From positions 1 to 52,400 of IMG/VR virus record IMGVR_UViG_3300036389_000002: a DNA stretch of 52,400 bases, one strand, 5' to 3'. This stretch comes from a virus. Shown in pieces: positions 7,532 to 15,314 of the stretch (its first letter is position 1; each line of letters starts with the position of its first letter). The notes under the pieces are model-generated. The model saw only the letters and a list, made by a program, of their open reading frames with translations, ran no database searches and was not told the origin of the DNA. A program made the translations under genes and the position numbers.

Positions 7532-8070
7532 CGCAGTGCATAGGTGGAGATCCATCACCGGATAGAAACGAATATGCGGATATTGACAAAGCGCTTGCCG
7601 AAAGGTTGGAGCCACTAAGAGAGTATGTAGAAGGGGAAAACGTTTTAGTTCGCGCTTTGCCGGATTTGGCGGCAGGGTTCAGCGATCGCACCGATTCTGG
7701 CGACATCTACTTTGTCCTTTCCCAAGGCGAAGCTAACCGGGATGAGCGCACCAGAGTATTGCTTTCTGAGACTTGGCAAATCACCTTGGTAGTGATGCTT
7801 CCTAACCGTTACAGCAAGGCAGGAGTCTACGACGTTTTTAAGCGAGCCAGAAATCTTTTAGTCGGCTTTACTCCTCCTTATGCTCTCCAACCTATCGGTG
7901 CACCAGATTGGCGATTTAATCGCGATCAAGCACATTGGGTGATAGAAGCTACCTTTCCTTTTGATGTTTGCATACTTGACACCTCTCCAGATGAGGAGGA
8001 TGAACCCACAATTACTGAGTTAAGGATTCAAGGAGTATCTTACACGGAGGTTGTAACCAGTGCGAATTAA
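7528..8070 (+). CDS. Mu gp37-like tail protein
   Basis: A 180-residue protein matching the Mu gp37 family in length and pattern: an N-terminal helix, VLVRALPDLAAGF, the ETWQITLVVML strand, YDVFKRARNLLVGFTPP, and a C-terminal FPFDVCILD strand. In Mu this gene lies just before the sheath genes, and here it has the same place. It is probably a tail terminator or completion component. It overlaps the next gene by 11 bp. Confidence 0.75.
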   Translation: MTQCIGGDPSPDRNEYADIDKALAERLEPLREYVEGENVLVRALPDLAAGFSDRTDSGDIYFVLSQGEANRDERTRVLLSETWQITLVVMLPNRYSKAGVYDVFKRARNLLVGFTPPYALQPIGAPDWRFNRDQAHWVIEATFPFDVCILDTSPDEEDEPTITELRIQGVSYTEVVTSAN

Positions 8071-8194
8071 ATGGAAAGTAGAGACATATGCAACAGTTGA
8101 AATTAATGGTGAGATGACTCAACTATTATTTGACGAGGAGTACGAAGTCCCAAAAGATTCTGAGTATTTCCAGGATGCGCTTACTAGAGGATGA
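8060..8194 (+). CDS. Mu gp38-like DUF2635 small protein
   Basis: A 44-residue protein starting at GTG 8060, with GGAGG 9 bp upstream inside the gp37-like gene. The EEYEVPKDSEYFQDALTRG end resembles the VP-x-S-x-YW-x-RRL-x-DG pattern of DUF2635, the tiny protein found between gp37 and the sheath in Mu-like tails. Its place between gp37 and sheath supports the call. Confidence 0.6.
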   Translation: MRIKWKVETYATVEINGEMTQLLFDEEYEVPKDSEYFQDALTRG

Positions 8195-8257
8195 GCTGTT
8201 GAAGTTAAGGAGGAAGAATAATGGCGCTAACAAAAGGAGTCATCATTTACCCAGGCA

Positions 8258-8650
8258 CTACAACGCCGATACTGTAGGGTCAATGACAGCAATCGAGCGA
8301 ATTGCATCCGCCACAGCGGTCGCCGCAGTAACCACCGCATCAGTGTTTTGTCCTGGGGCTAAGATAAAATTGGGGATATCCTTATAGAGAGATGGGATAT
8401 CTTTGATGAGGTAGATGCCCGTGCGAGCGCCTGTTGTGTCAGACCCCACAATACTGGCGGCATCAGCAACCTTGATAGCGTAGATGTTATTGCTACCGTA
8501 ACGTATGAGTATGTCTAAATTGCGGGGAAGAGTATCCCCTGCCGCGTGTGCGCCAAACTTAGCAGTGGCGTCGGCTGCGCTTGTCACTTTTTGGATTGTG
8601 TTGTTAGGAACCGTAGCATTAGTTGCTGTGCCTATTATGGCGAGAGGCAA
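8258..8650 (-). other. inverted internal segment of the sheath gene
   Basis: About 390 bp encode sheath residues on the opposite strand to the flanking sheath parts. The flanks share only weak inverted similarity (CCGATA and CCGGTA at the two edges; GGCAC-N2-CAAC further in). Rejoining at those bases leaves the frame off by one at both ends, so a few bases have changed at the junctions. Confidence 0.8.
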
Positions 8651-9152
8651 GCTATTACCGGACAGATGGGGATAGCATTGCCAACATTGTCACAGCACGC
8701 GCTGGGAATACAGGCATCGGGCAGGATAAAGAACGCTTGATAGTTACTTACCCCTACTTAAATAACGCAGTCACTCCAACTATCCATGAACCTCTGTCCA
8801 CGCACTTAGCGGGTACTGTAGCCAAAAATGGAGATTATGGTAAAACGGTATCATCACAACCGTTGCTCGGTATCTCCACGCCTAGTGTATCATTGTCTAT
8901 GAGTGTTACTGATGAGAGCTCCGATACTAGCAAGTTACTGGGAGCAGGGGTGATTACAGTTATGAACGATGACAATATACCTGGTGGATTTGAAACTTGG
9001 GGTGATCGCAACTCCACATTCCCCAGTAGTTCAGACGTTCGTTCCTTTATCCACGCTATCCGCACAGAAGATGCAGTCATGCAGAAAGCAATATCTCGTG
9101 CGCGGAAATTTATTGATTTACCTAGTAACTTAATGACAGCAAACATGGCGAC

Positions 9153-9198
9153 ATCCTCTTACGATGCCATGTTCTTTGAAATGGCATCGTAAGAGGAT
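9153..9198. repeat. perfect 18-bp inverted repeat in the sheath 3' part
   Basis: Arms at 9153-9170 and 9181-9198 are exact reverse complements around a 10-bp spacer. The frame is lost here: EMA is followed by a stop, while NGIVRGLQ in another frame continues the protein. The arrangement suggests a template-switch or slippage event rather than a terminator, since no T-tract follows. Confidence 0.8.
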
Positions 9199-9331
9199 TG
9201 CAGCGCGGTTCGGCGCAATGGGACAGCACTAACAGCAATATTCTTGCTGGTCGGCTAAAACACATCTTACAATTCCAACCCAACAACATGGTGGAAATTA
9301 TGGAACTCGCTGTGAGCATAGGAGGTTAATT

Positions 9332-9865
9332 ATGGCATCACCATCAACTTATGAAACAAGAGGTCAGTGGGCATGGTCAATTATTGGTGGTAGCGGAACA
9401 CCTGCTATAGCAACGGGAACAGCTTCAGAACTCACCATTGAAGGGTTAGAGCGTGAGATTGACCAAGATAGACGTCCTGGGGCAGGAGGTGCGCTAAGCT
9501 ATGGCGGAGACTTTAACCCCATCACTGCAACGGTTAGTTTAATGAGCATCACCGATGGAGTTAGAAGCGCAGCGATGGAATCTGTGTGCTCAAATGCAAC
9601 AATAAATGCATCTGCTATTTTTCAAAATGTAAGAGATGCATGCGATATCGGTACGTACTCCATATCTATGCGCGGTATCCTGATTAAGTACCCTATTGGG
9701 TGGAAGTTCAGTACAGATAAAGGGGAGGCGGAGTTAGTACTAGGTGTGAACTATCTCACAGAAACATTTAAAGGTAAAACATTTACCTATAACCCTGATG
9801 AAATGGAATGGATATGGAATGGCACAAACTTATGGGCAAACCGGAAGTTAGCTTTGGGGATGTAG
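9332..9865 (+). CDS. tail tube protein (Mu gpM-like)
   Basis: A 177-residue protein directly after the sheath gene, preceded by ATAGGAGGTTAATT. It has a beta-rich pattern: GTASELTIEGLEREIDQDRRPG, GGDFNPITATVSLM, and a C-terminal LGVNYLTETFKGKTFTYNPDEMEW strand. This place and size are those of the inner tube of contractile tails, whose hexamer rings stack inside the sheath. Family features are weak at sequence level, but the order sheath, tube, chaperone, tape measure is firm. Confidence 0.75.
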   Translation: MASPSTYETRGQWAWSIIGGSGTPAIATGTASELTIEGLEREIDQDRRPGAGGALSYGGDFNPITATVSLMSITDGVRSAAMESVCSNATINASAIFQNVRDACDIGTYSISMRGILIKYPIGWKFSTDKGEAELVLGVNYLTETFKGKTFTYNPDEMEWIWNGTNLWANRKLALGM

Positions 9866-9910
9866 AAATTGCGTTGATTGCAATTCATCAGAATTGAAAA
9901 AGCCTCGCCT

Positions 9911-9949
9911 TAAGCTATACTGCGTGTCTTCAGACCGCAATATGGCTTA
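9911..9949 (+). terminator. long hairpin after the tail tube gene
   Basis: TAAGC at 9911-9915 and GCTTA at 9945-9949 close a stem of about 17-19 pairs with a few mismatches, and CTTTTTG follows about 10 bases later. It may be a terminator or RNA-processing site separating tube from chaperone expression. Confidence 0.45.
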
Positions 9950-9998
9950 ACGCGATTCCTTTTTGTAGCCAGCTTTTATAAGTAGTGATCGCTTCATC

Positions 9999-10020
9999 GT
10001 TATCGTAACGTTATGGTAAC
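9999..10020. repeat. 22-bp palindrome, copy 5
   Basis: Arms GTTATC and GGTAAC, core GTAACGTTAT (one change). It lies in the gap between tail tube and chaperone genes, 44 bp before the next ATG. Confidence 0.9.
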
Positions 10021-10064
10021 CAGAAATCAATTTATAATGACTGTAGCTGTTTGTATATAGTGAC

Positions 10065-10637
10065 ATGACTACTGAGGCGATCGCATCCACAAACTCCGTT
10101 GTTCTTAGAGACGGTTCGCTCATTTTTACTGCTAAACCTTTGTGTGCATGGGCTTATTTCCTGTTTATTGAAAAATCACAGATGCCCGGAGAAACTGGCA
10201 ATCCAAGAGCAATAGGTTCTAGATTAGCGCAGGCATGGTTGTTTAGCGAAGCTTACACACTAAATAGCGAACCACTTACTGAAATACAATTGAATATCCT
10301 TAGTTTGACAATGCGCGAAGCTAACAGATTGCTGGTTCCTTTAACAAGCATTTCTGTAACAATTGATATACTGGATGATGCGGATACATTAGCAGAGTCT
10401 ACACACGTAAAGATTAAAGATCATGAGTATACGATGCTTCCAATTCCGTGGGAAGCGGCGGATAAGTGGTTAGCGGATGTTAGAGTTAGTGTTGCTCAAG
10501 CTTATAAGAATATGGCTAAGGGATATATTCGCCGTGATGGCGATCGCATCACTGATGATATGTTTAACAACCCTGAAATCTTAGGAATACAGGAGGGCAA
10601 GCTCTTTTTTGAGTGGGTAAAGTATGCAGTGAACTAA
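10065..10637 (+). CDS. tail assembly chaperone, first frame (Mu gp41-like position)
   Basis: A 190-residue protein lying between tube and tape measure, where contractile-tail phages encode the chaperone that holds the tape measure during tail assembly. It has SLIFTAKPLCAWAYFLFIEKSQM near the N-terminus, a helical middle (LNILSLTMREANRLLVPLTSISVTIDILDD), and a C-terminus with EGKLFFEWVKYAVN. No motif proves the function. The -1 frame overlaps its last 25 bases and continues for 63 codons, the usual chaperone arrangement. Confidence 0.6.
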   Translation: MTTEAIASTNSVVLRDGSLIFTAKPLCAWAYFLFIEKSQMPGETGNPRAIGSRLAQAWLFSEAYTLNSEPLTEIQLNILSLTMREANRLLVPLTSISVTIDILDDADTLAESTHVKIKDHEYTMLPIPWEAADKWLADVRVSVAQAYKNMAKGYIRRDGDRITDDMFNNPEILGIQEGKLFFEWVKYAVN

Positions 10638-10804
10638 TACCTGAGCGGTTAACCATCTTGAGAGTGTGCAAGTATATGGGCTGGTCGCTAGTGGATTTAC
10701 AATATTTTAAAGATTTGCATCACTTGAATGAGTGGCTTATTGAAATCATCAAAGAGATGAAGCGAGAGCAGCAAGAAATAAACAAGACTAAAAATCGCCT
10801 TTAA
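10613..10804 (+). CDS. tail assembly chaperone, second (-1) frame
   Basis: A 63-codon open frame (from GTG 10613) in the -1 frame of the preceding gene: VCKYMGWSLVDLQYFKDLHHLNEWL, then a Lys/Glu-rich helix. The pattern resembles the short second part of gpG-GT-type chaperones made by frameshifting. A T6 run at 10605-10610 precedes the overlap, but a TGA in the -1 frame at 10610-10612 means a slip would have to occur after it, for example at GTA AAG. No classic slippery heptamer is visible. Independent starts are poor, so frameshifting is favoured. Confidence 0.5.
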   Translation: MGKVCSELIPERLTILRVCKYMGWSLVDLQYFKDLHHLNEWLIEIIKEMKREQQEINKTKNRL

Positions 10805-11116
10805 GCCCTCTATTTTTTTAAAAATGATGAATCATACCATCATGTATATTAAAACCTTTTAAAAATGATTTTCGCGGCGTTGGCAGGGTAGATAGTCTCT
10901 AAGAGTGATTGTGATTTTCTAAAATATCCCTTTTTTAAATTAGAACGTAGCTAATAATTGTGGCTTACGTTTTTTTCTTTTGTTTTTCTTTTTTATTTTT
11001 CTTAATTTTCAACAGACTATCTTTCAAAAAATTTCGCGTGCGCTTTTATGTGTGTATTTTCTGCTTGTTTTTTTTTGAATGTTTTCTTTGAATATAGTAG
11101 AGCGGGGGAATCAACA

Positions 11117-11202
11117 CTTCCGTAAATTAGAAATCCTCATTTACGTGAATTAGGATTCCCTGTTTACGTAAATGAGGAATCCTCCGTTACGTAAATGAGG
11201 GG
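11117..11202. repeat. four 22-24-bp direct repeats before the tape-measure gene
   Basis: The gap 10805-11202 is A/T-rich with poly-T runs. Its end carries four imperfect direct repeats of a unit like TTACGTAAATGAGGAATCC. The copy at 11163-11186 matches 21 of 24 bases at 39192-39215 inside the replication gene. Nothing else in the gap is recognised. Confidence 0.6.
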
Positions 11203-11211
11203 TTGCGCAAA

Positions 11212-13563
11212 ATGGCGAAACAGTTGATATTACAGGTTTTGGCGGATGTTGGTAACGCCATCGCTGGGTTGAAAAATGTTGGCGGCGCTTTAGATGACAT
11301 CTCCAAAAAAGCAAAGGACGTTGGTGGAAAAATGACGGACTTTGGAAAAAGTCTTGGTGCTGTGACCACTGTCCCAATCGTCGCTGCTTTAGGGGCTGCA
11401 ACTAAGACGGCGCTAGATTTTGACACCCAAATAGGTGATGCTGGGCGTGCATTGGATTTGCAAGGAGCTAAACTGGACAATTTCAAAAAGCAGATATTAG
11501 AAACTGCGCCAGCATTAGGACAAATGCCGACTAAGTTTGCGGAGATTGCCACGGAAGCTGGAAAGCTAGGTATAGCTGGCGATAAGGTAGTGGAGTTTGC
11601 TCAGTTGGTTAGCAAAGGTGTGATGGCGACAGGTGCCGATGCCATTGAAATGTCAAAAAACCTTGCAGCGCTTCAAACCATTACTGGGTCATCTGCGCAG
11701 GATATGGAGAAGTTGGTTGCTGCCGCTAACAAGGTAGATGATGCCATTGGTGGTTCCACGCCTGAAATCTTAGAATTTGTCCGCCAAACTGCTGCCGCAG
11801 GTAAGCTTGTGAATATCAACACAAAGGAACTGGCAGCGTACGGTGGCGCGATGCAAAGCTTAGGCATTCAAAACGGCGTAGCTTACCGTACTATGGGCAA
11901 GCTCATCACCACACTAGCTGCACCACAAGTGCTATCCAAAAACCAAATTGAAGGACTCAACGCTTTAGGTATTAGTGCGACCGAAATGGCGGCGAAGATG
12001 AAGGAGTCTGGTTCAGGCGGGGTGCAATTCTTCCTTGACAAAGTTAAATCTATTGCCACAACTGACCCACAGCGAGCGCTGGGTGCAGTTAAAGAACTAA
12101 TTGGTGCGGACTTTGGTGACGAAGTTTTGACAAGTGCTTTAGCCGTAGATAAATTTAAAGAAGCACTAAAGTATGCGGGGGATGATGCCGGGAACCTTGC
12201 CAAATTTCAAGCAGAGGTGGAAAAGAAAACCCAAGGAGTTGCAGGTCAAATTCAAGTCTTTAATGCTAACCTGGCTCAAGTAGGTATAACTATTGGTTCT
12301 GCCATCCTTCCTGCGCTAAATTCTTTACTCAGTATTTTGCTGCCAGTCATTCAAGCATTTGGGAAATTTGCAGAAGCTAATCCGGTATTGGTGCAGATAG
12401 GTGTGGGTGTTGCGGGATTGGTTGCTGCGATCGCACCTCTTATCATCATCATTGGCTCACTTATCACCGCAGCTGGTAGTATAGGCGCGGTAATGGGAAC
12501 AATTGCTCCAATACTTGCTGGGGTAACAGCGGCTGTTGGTGGTGCAGTTGCTGCTGTTGTCTCAGTACCAGGGTTGATTACTGTAGCGATTGCTGCGGCA
12601 GTCGCAGCTGTGGCATACGGAGTTTATCAAATCGTTACCCATTGGGATTCCATCAAAGCTGGCACAGCAGCAGCCTGGGACGCGGTTGTTGCTAAGATTG
12701 GGCAAGCAAAGGATGCGCTCTCGCAGAAGTGGACAGAACTGACAACCGCAGCAAGCACAGCATGGACAAATATCCAAAACACCATAAACCAAGCGGGTGC
12801 TAACATTCAAGCAAAGTGGACAGAACTCCAAACCAGCGCAGGTACAATCTGGGCTAGCATTCAAGCCCAGGTGCAATCAGCAGGGACGGCTATCTCACAA
12901 AAGTGGGTAGAGGTGCAAAATGCAACGAGCGCAGCGTGGACGGGCATTGTTGCTAAAGTCCAAGAAGGTGTAAGTACTGCAACCAAGGCGCTATCTGGTC
13001 TACCTGCTGCTTTCCAATCTTCCATGTCCAGCGCCTACAATGTTGTCCGCAATACGATGGCGCAAATCATCAAAGCAATTACGGACGCAGTATCTTCAAT
13101 GGTTAACGCGCTCAAGAACGCTGGCGCAAGTATGATGAATACCTTAGCTGATGGAATCAGAGGTGCCGCCAGTGCCCCAGTAAACGCGGTACAAGGCGCT
13201 ATGAGTGCGGTAAGGTCATATTTACCAGGAAGCGACGCTAAGCTAGGTGCGTTGTCAGATTTAACGGCATCTGGTCGCGCACTCTTGCAAACATTCGCCG
13301 ACGCGATGATGAGTAATGTTGCTCCAGTCCTTAAAGCTGCTTCTTCGGTTGCAAGCGCTGCGATGCCTAGTGAGCAAAGAGCGCCAATGTTGATGGGAAA
13401 TAATTCCTCATCCAGCATCACCATTAACTTTCAACCAACTGTTAACCTTTCAGGGTCTGCAAATCAGGATGATGGTAGAAAGTTACTTGCGCAAATGGAA
13501 AAATGGTCGAGTGAGATTTTGGATCTTTTAGATCGCAATCGTAGCAGAAATAATCGGAGGTAA
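11212..13563 (+). CDS. tail tape measure protein
   Basis: A 783-residue protein starting at ATG 11212 (GAGGGG upstream). Domains in order: a short basic N-terminus with GNAIAGLKNVGGALDDISKK; a tape-measure core at about 60-250 (TQIGDAGRALDLQGAKLDNF to AYGGAMQSLG); hydrophobic segments at about 390-480; three W-rich helical repeats of about 20-25 residues at 490-590 (KWTELQTSAGTIW and similar); and a C-terminal helical part. It sets tail length and probably takes part in membrane passage of DNA. It is the longest plus-strand gene and lies between chaperone and hub genes, as expected. Confidence 0.9.
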   Translation: MAKQLILQVLADVGNAIAGLKNVGGALDDISKKAKDVGGKMTDFGKSLGAVTTVPIVAALGAATKTALDFDTQIGDAGRALDLQGAKLDNFKKQILETAPALGQMPTKFAEIATEAGKLGIAGDKVVEFAQLVSKGVMATGADAIEMSKNLAALQTITGSSAQDMEKLVAAANKVDDAIGGSTPEILEFVRQTAAAGKLVNINTKELAAYGGAMQSLGIQNGVAYRTMGKLITTLAAPQVLSKNQIEGLNALGISATEMAAKMKESGSGGVQFFLDKVKSIATTDPQRALGAVKELIGADFGDEVLTSALAVDKFKEALKYAGDDAGNLAKFQAEVEKKTQGVAGQIQVFNANLAQVGITIGSAILPALNSLLSILLPVIQAFGKFAEANPVLVQIGVGVAGLVAAIAPLIIIIGSLITAAGSIGAVMGTIAPILAGVTAAVGGAVAAVVSVPGLITVAIAAAVAAVAYGVYQIVTHWDSIKAGTAAAWDAVVAKIGQAKDALSQKWTELTTAASTAWTNIQNTINQAGANIQAKWTELQTSAGTIWASIQAQVQSAGTAISQKWVEVQNATSAAWTGIVAKVQEGVSTATKALSGLPAAFQSSMSSAYNVVRNTMAQIIKAITDAVSSMVNALKNAGASMMNTLADGIRGAASAPVNAVQGAMSAVRSYLPGSDAKLGALSDLTASGRALLQTFADAMMSNVAPVLKAASSVASAAMPSEQRAPMLMGNNSSSSITINFQPTVNLSGSANQDDGRKLLAQMEKWSSEILDLLDRNRSRNNRR

Positions 13564-13564
13564 C

Positions 13565-14596
13565 ATGGCAGTAAAGCGTCCTATTATTAGCTATGTGTCT
13601 ATCAACTCTAGTGTTGGGACTACTAGCATTGGAAACTATATCAGCGATTTTTCATATACCGAAGAACCTGGCTTTGGTCGCTCACATTGTGAATTTACCC
13701 TTGACCCTAGCGCAACGCTTATTCCTCAAATTGGTGATGCGGTAGAAATTCAAGTGAAATATTCTTCTGATCCTGCCCCCAATAACATCACCACAGGAAC
13801 CCATAAGGTAAATGACGTTATTTATGACCATGCCCGCAAGGTTTACAACATTGGCATGAGTGCATTTGATTTTAATGGTGGTGCACTCAATGAAATTGGG
13901 TACAGCTATGACAATGCTAGTATCAGAGCAATTGTAGATACCCAAGCAACACAACTTAGTTTGACTGTCAATAATTTAAGCAACATCTCGGGTGCGATCG
14001 CAGGGTTTCAAACCCAAAACTCATCCAGTCAAACCGTTTACAGATTCTCAGGTAAAACCCGCGCTGAAATCTTAGAATCCCTTGCCCAGCAATATGGATT
14101 TTTGCTTAGAGTTAAAGCTGGAACCATTTTCTTCTATGATTTTTTAGATTTTGAAAATGCTTCTCCAGTACTCACGCTTTCACCAACCAGTATTGCTAGT
14201 GATTCAACTGCGCAGGTTCGCTTTTCTACTGATGGAGTTTATAGCGCAGTGCGTGTTCAGTACATGAGTGGTGGCTCTCCTATCACCAGTGACTTAAGTA
14301 TTCAGTACGCTAATGTGACCAATCGCATTCTTAACTTGCAATCAAAAGGAATCCTTTATAACGGAGAAAGCGCAGCGCGGTTCGCCTATGGGGCTGCTAA
14401 AGACAATAACAAAGAACAACAGGTTTTTACTGCTACGACTGAAGGCAACTGGCTTTATGTCTTGGGTGCGATCATCCAACTTTCTGGGTTTAATCAGGGA
14501 AATCATAAATACTTTCTTCGCAGATGCGTTCACACACTTAGGCAATCTGATTCATGGCGTACCATGATAGAATTGCAGCGAGTATTTAACATTTAG
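13565..14596 (+). CDS. late control D-like tail hub protein
   Basis: A 343-residue protein that resembles P2 gpD (phage late control D, gp27-like hub) in length and pattern: an N-terminal beta domain (SYTEEPGFGRSHCEFTL, GDAVEIQVKY), a central region with YRFSGKTRAEILESLAQQYGFLL, and a C-terminal LQRVFNI end. In contractile tails this trimer forms the central baseplate hub carrying the spike. It starts 1 bp after the tape-measure stop with GGAGG upstream, so expression is probably coupled. Confidence 0.7.
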   Translation: MAVKRPIISYVSINSSVGTTSIGNYISDFSYTEEPGFGRSHCEFTLDPSATLIPQIGDAVEIQVKYSSDPAPNNITTGTHKVNDVIYDHARKVYNIGMSAFDFNGGALNEIGYSYDNASIRAIVDTQATQLSLTVNNLSNISGAIAGFQTQNSSSQTVYRFSGKTRAEILESLAQQYGFLLRVKAGTIFFYDFLDFENASPVLTLSPTSIASDSTAQVRFSTDGVYSAVRVQYMSGGSPITSDLSIQYANVTNRILNLQSKGILYNGESAARFAYGAAKDNNKEQQVFTATTEGNWLYVLGAIIQLSGFNQGNHKYFLRRCVHTLRQSDSWRTMIELQRVFNI

Positions 14597-14599
14597 CTG

Positions 14600-14621
14600 G
14601 TTACCGTAACGTTACGATAAC
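14600..14621. repeat. 22-bp palindrome, copy 6
   Basis: Arms GTTACC and GATAAC, core GTAACGTTAC. It begins 4 bp after the gpD-like stop and ends 21 bp before the gpU-like ATG. Confidence 0.9.
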
Positions 14622-14642
14622 CATTAAAATGAGCGCAAAACT

Positions 14643-15035
14643 ATGTCTCTTCAATCTGGCAGCTTTGGCACTATCACCTTTGCTGTACCGGAAGTCTTAA
14701 AGATTGCGGTGCAGCAAACATCAGGATATGTTGAAATTCCGATTATCAATGGCTTCTCTCGTGTTCACTGGATATCTGACGAGCTTGATAGGATAAAAGT
14801 AGACTTTAAATTTAGCTCTATGCCTGGTGTGGGCTACAATACAAGCGCTAAAGCTCGGTTAGACTTGCTCCGCGCTGAAAAAGGTTCTACCACGCCTAAA
14901 GCGCTTACGATAGCAGGCGAAAACTTTGGTAATTACTTAGTGAAATCTATCAACTGGGAGGTGATATCCCAGGCGGGGACTATGAAACCTATAGTTGTAA
15001 CTGCTCAGGTAGAATTTCTAGCGAATCCAATTTAA
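14643..15035 (+). CDS. P2 gpU-like tail protein
   Basis: A 130-residue protein with a gpU-like pattern: SFGTITFAVPEVLKIAV near the N-terminus, HWISDELDRIKVDFKFSS, and a C-terminal VTAQVEFLANPI strand. gpU is a tail protein in P2-like phages. It is the last intact structural gene. GGGAGG and an ATG at 15052 follow, but that next gene is interrupted within a few codons. Confidence 0.65.
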   Translation: MSLQSGSFGTITFAVPEVLKIAVQQTSGYVEIPIINGFSRVHWISDELDRIKVDFKFSSMPGVGYNTSAKARLDLLRAEKGSTTPKALTIAGENFGNYLVKSINWEVISQAGTMKPIVVTAQVEFLANPI

Positions 15036-15038
15036 GGG

Positions 15039-15060
15039 AGGCAGTAATAAGATGAATAAT
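15039..15060 (+). pseudogene. truncated start of the next phage tail gene and island junction
   Basis: After the gpU stop, GGGAGG and an ATG at 15052 look like the ribosome site and start of a further phage gene (spike or baseplate expected). After about three codons the sequence becomes, on the other strand, the AGYDSREKII end of a cyanobacterial antitoxin. The left boundary of the inserted or rearranged island is therefore near 15055-15060. Confidence 0.5.
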
Positions 15061-15309
15061 TTTCTCCCTGGAATCATAGCCAGCCTCAACCAACGCTTGC
15101 TTTAATCCCTGTTCCAATTGTTTTGGTGACGCACTTGTCCCCTCCAAAAATGGGGAGGGTTCCAAGCCCCACGATTCATCATGGGGTAAAACAGATCCAC
15201 CCAAAAACCCTCCCCATTTTTGGTACGTGTTAGACCCCCGTGACATCAAAGTACGCTGTTGATATTCACCTTGTGCATCAATCTTCCCCGTGCCTTGGAT
15301 TGCTTTCAT
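15058..15309 (-). pseudogene. antitoxin-like gene interrupted by a palindromic element
   Basis: The start MKAIQGTGKIDAQGEYQ and the later QLEQGLKQALVEAGYDSREKII match the beginning and end of small cyanobacterial antitoxin-type proteins that often precede PIN toxins. Between them a palindromic repeat (15144-15223) replaces the normal middle. The frame stays open and runs on into the antisense of the gpU gene, ending at 14989, so the last 18 or so codons are not native. Function is doubtful. Confidence 0.45.
15144..15223. repeat. 80-bp nested palindromic element
   Basis: Eighteen-base arms at 15144-15161 and 15206-15223 are perfect reverse complements; a second CCCCA/TGGGG hairpin lies between them. 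It resembles short mobile palindromes (MITE or REP-like) of filamentous cyanobacteria and interrupts the antitoxin-like frame. Confidence 0.7.
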
Positions 15310-15314
15310 TCGGT

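Larger units (their letters stand above)
8221..9329 (+). pseudogene. contractile tail sheath gene, internally inverted and frameshifted
   Basis: A strong ribosome site (AAGGAGGAAGAATA) precedes an ATG at 8221 encoding MALTKGVIIYPGTTTP, but a stop follows after 18 codons. The next part of the protein is on the minus strand (8650 to 8258): LPLAIIGTATN..., IYAIKVADA, FILAPGQNTD, IRSIAVIDP, all typical of the N-terminal half of Mu gpL-like sheaths. The plus frame resumes near 8651 (SIANIVTARAG, RLIVTYPYLNN, GGFETWGDRN, AIRTEDAVMQK). It stops at 9192 beside an 18-bp inverted repeat, and the rest (RGLQRGSAQWDSTN to VSIGG) continues in another frame to 9329. An intact gene would encode a sheath of about 360 residues. 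As read, no functional sheath can be made. Confidence 0.85.

Noticed and set aside
8221-9192. Mu G-segment-type invertible tail-fibre switch
   Set aside because: The gene is sheath rather than fibre, no serine invertase gene is adjacent, and the edges lack clear gix-like inverted repeats.
12562-13424. Minus-strand open frames under the tape-measure gene
   Set aside because: They arise from the biased codons of the tape-measure gene; no start context or family features.
14989-15057. Last part of the antitoxin-like frame as native protein
   Set aside because: It is antisense of the gpU gene end and of the truncated phage start, so it is accidental.
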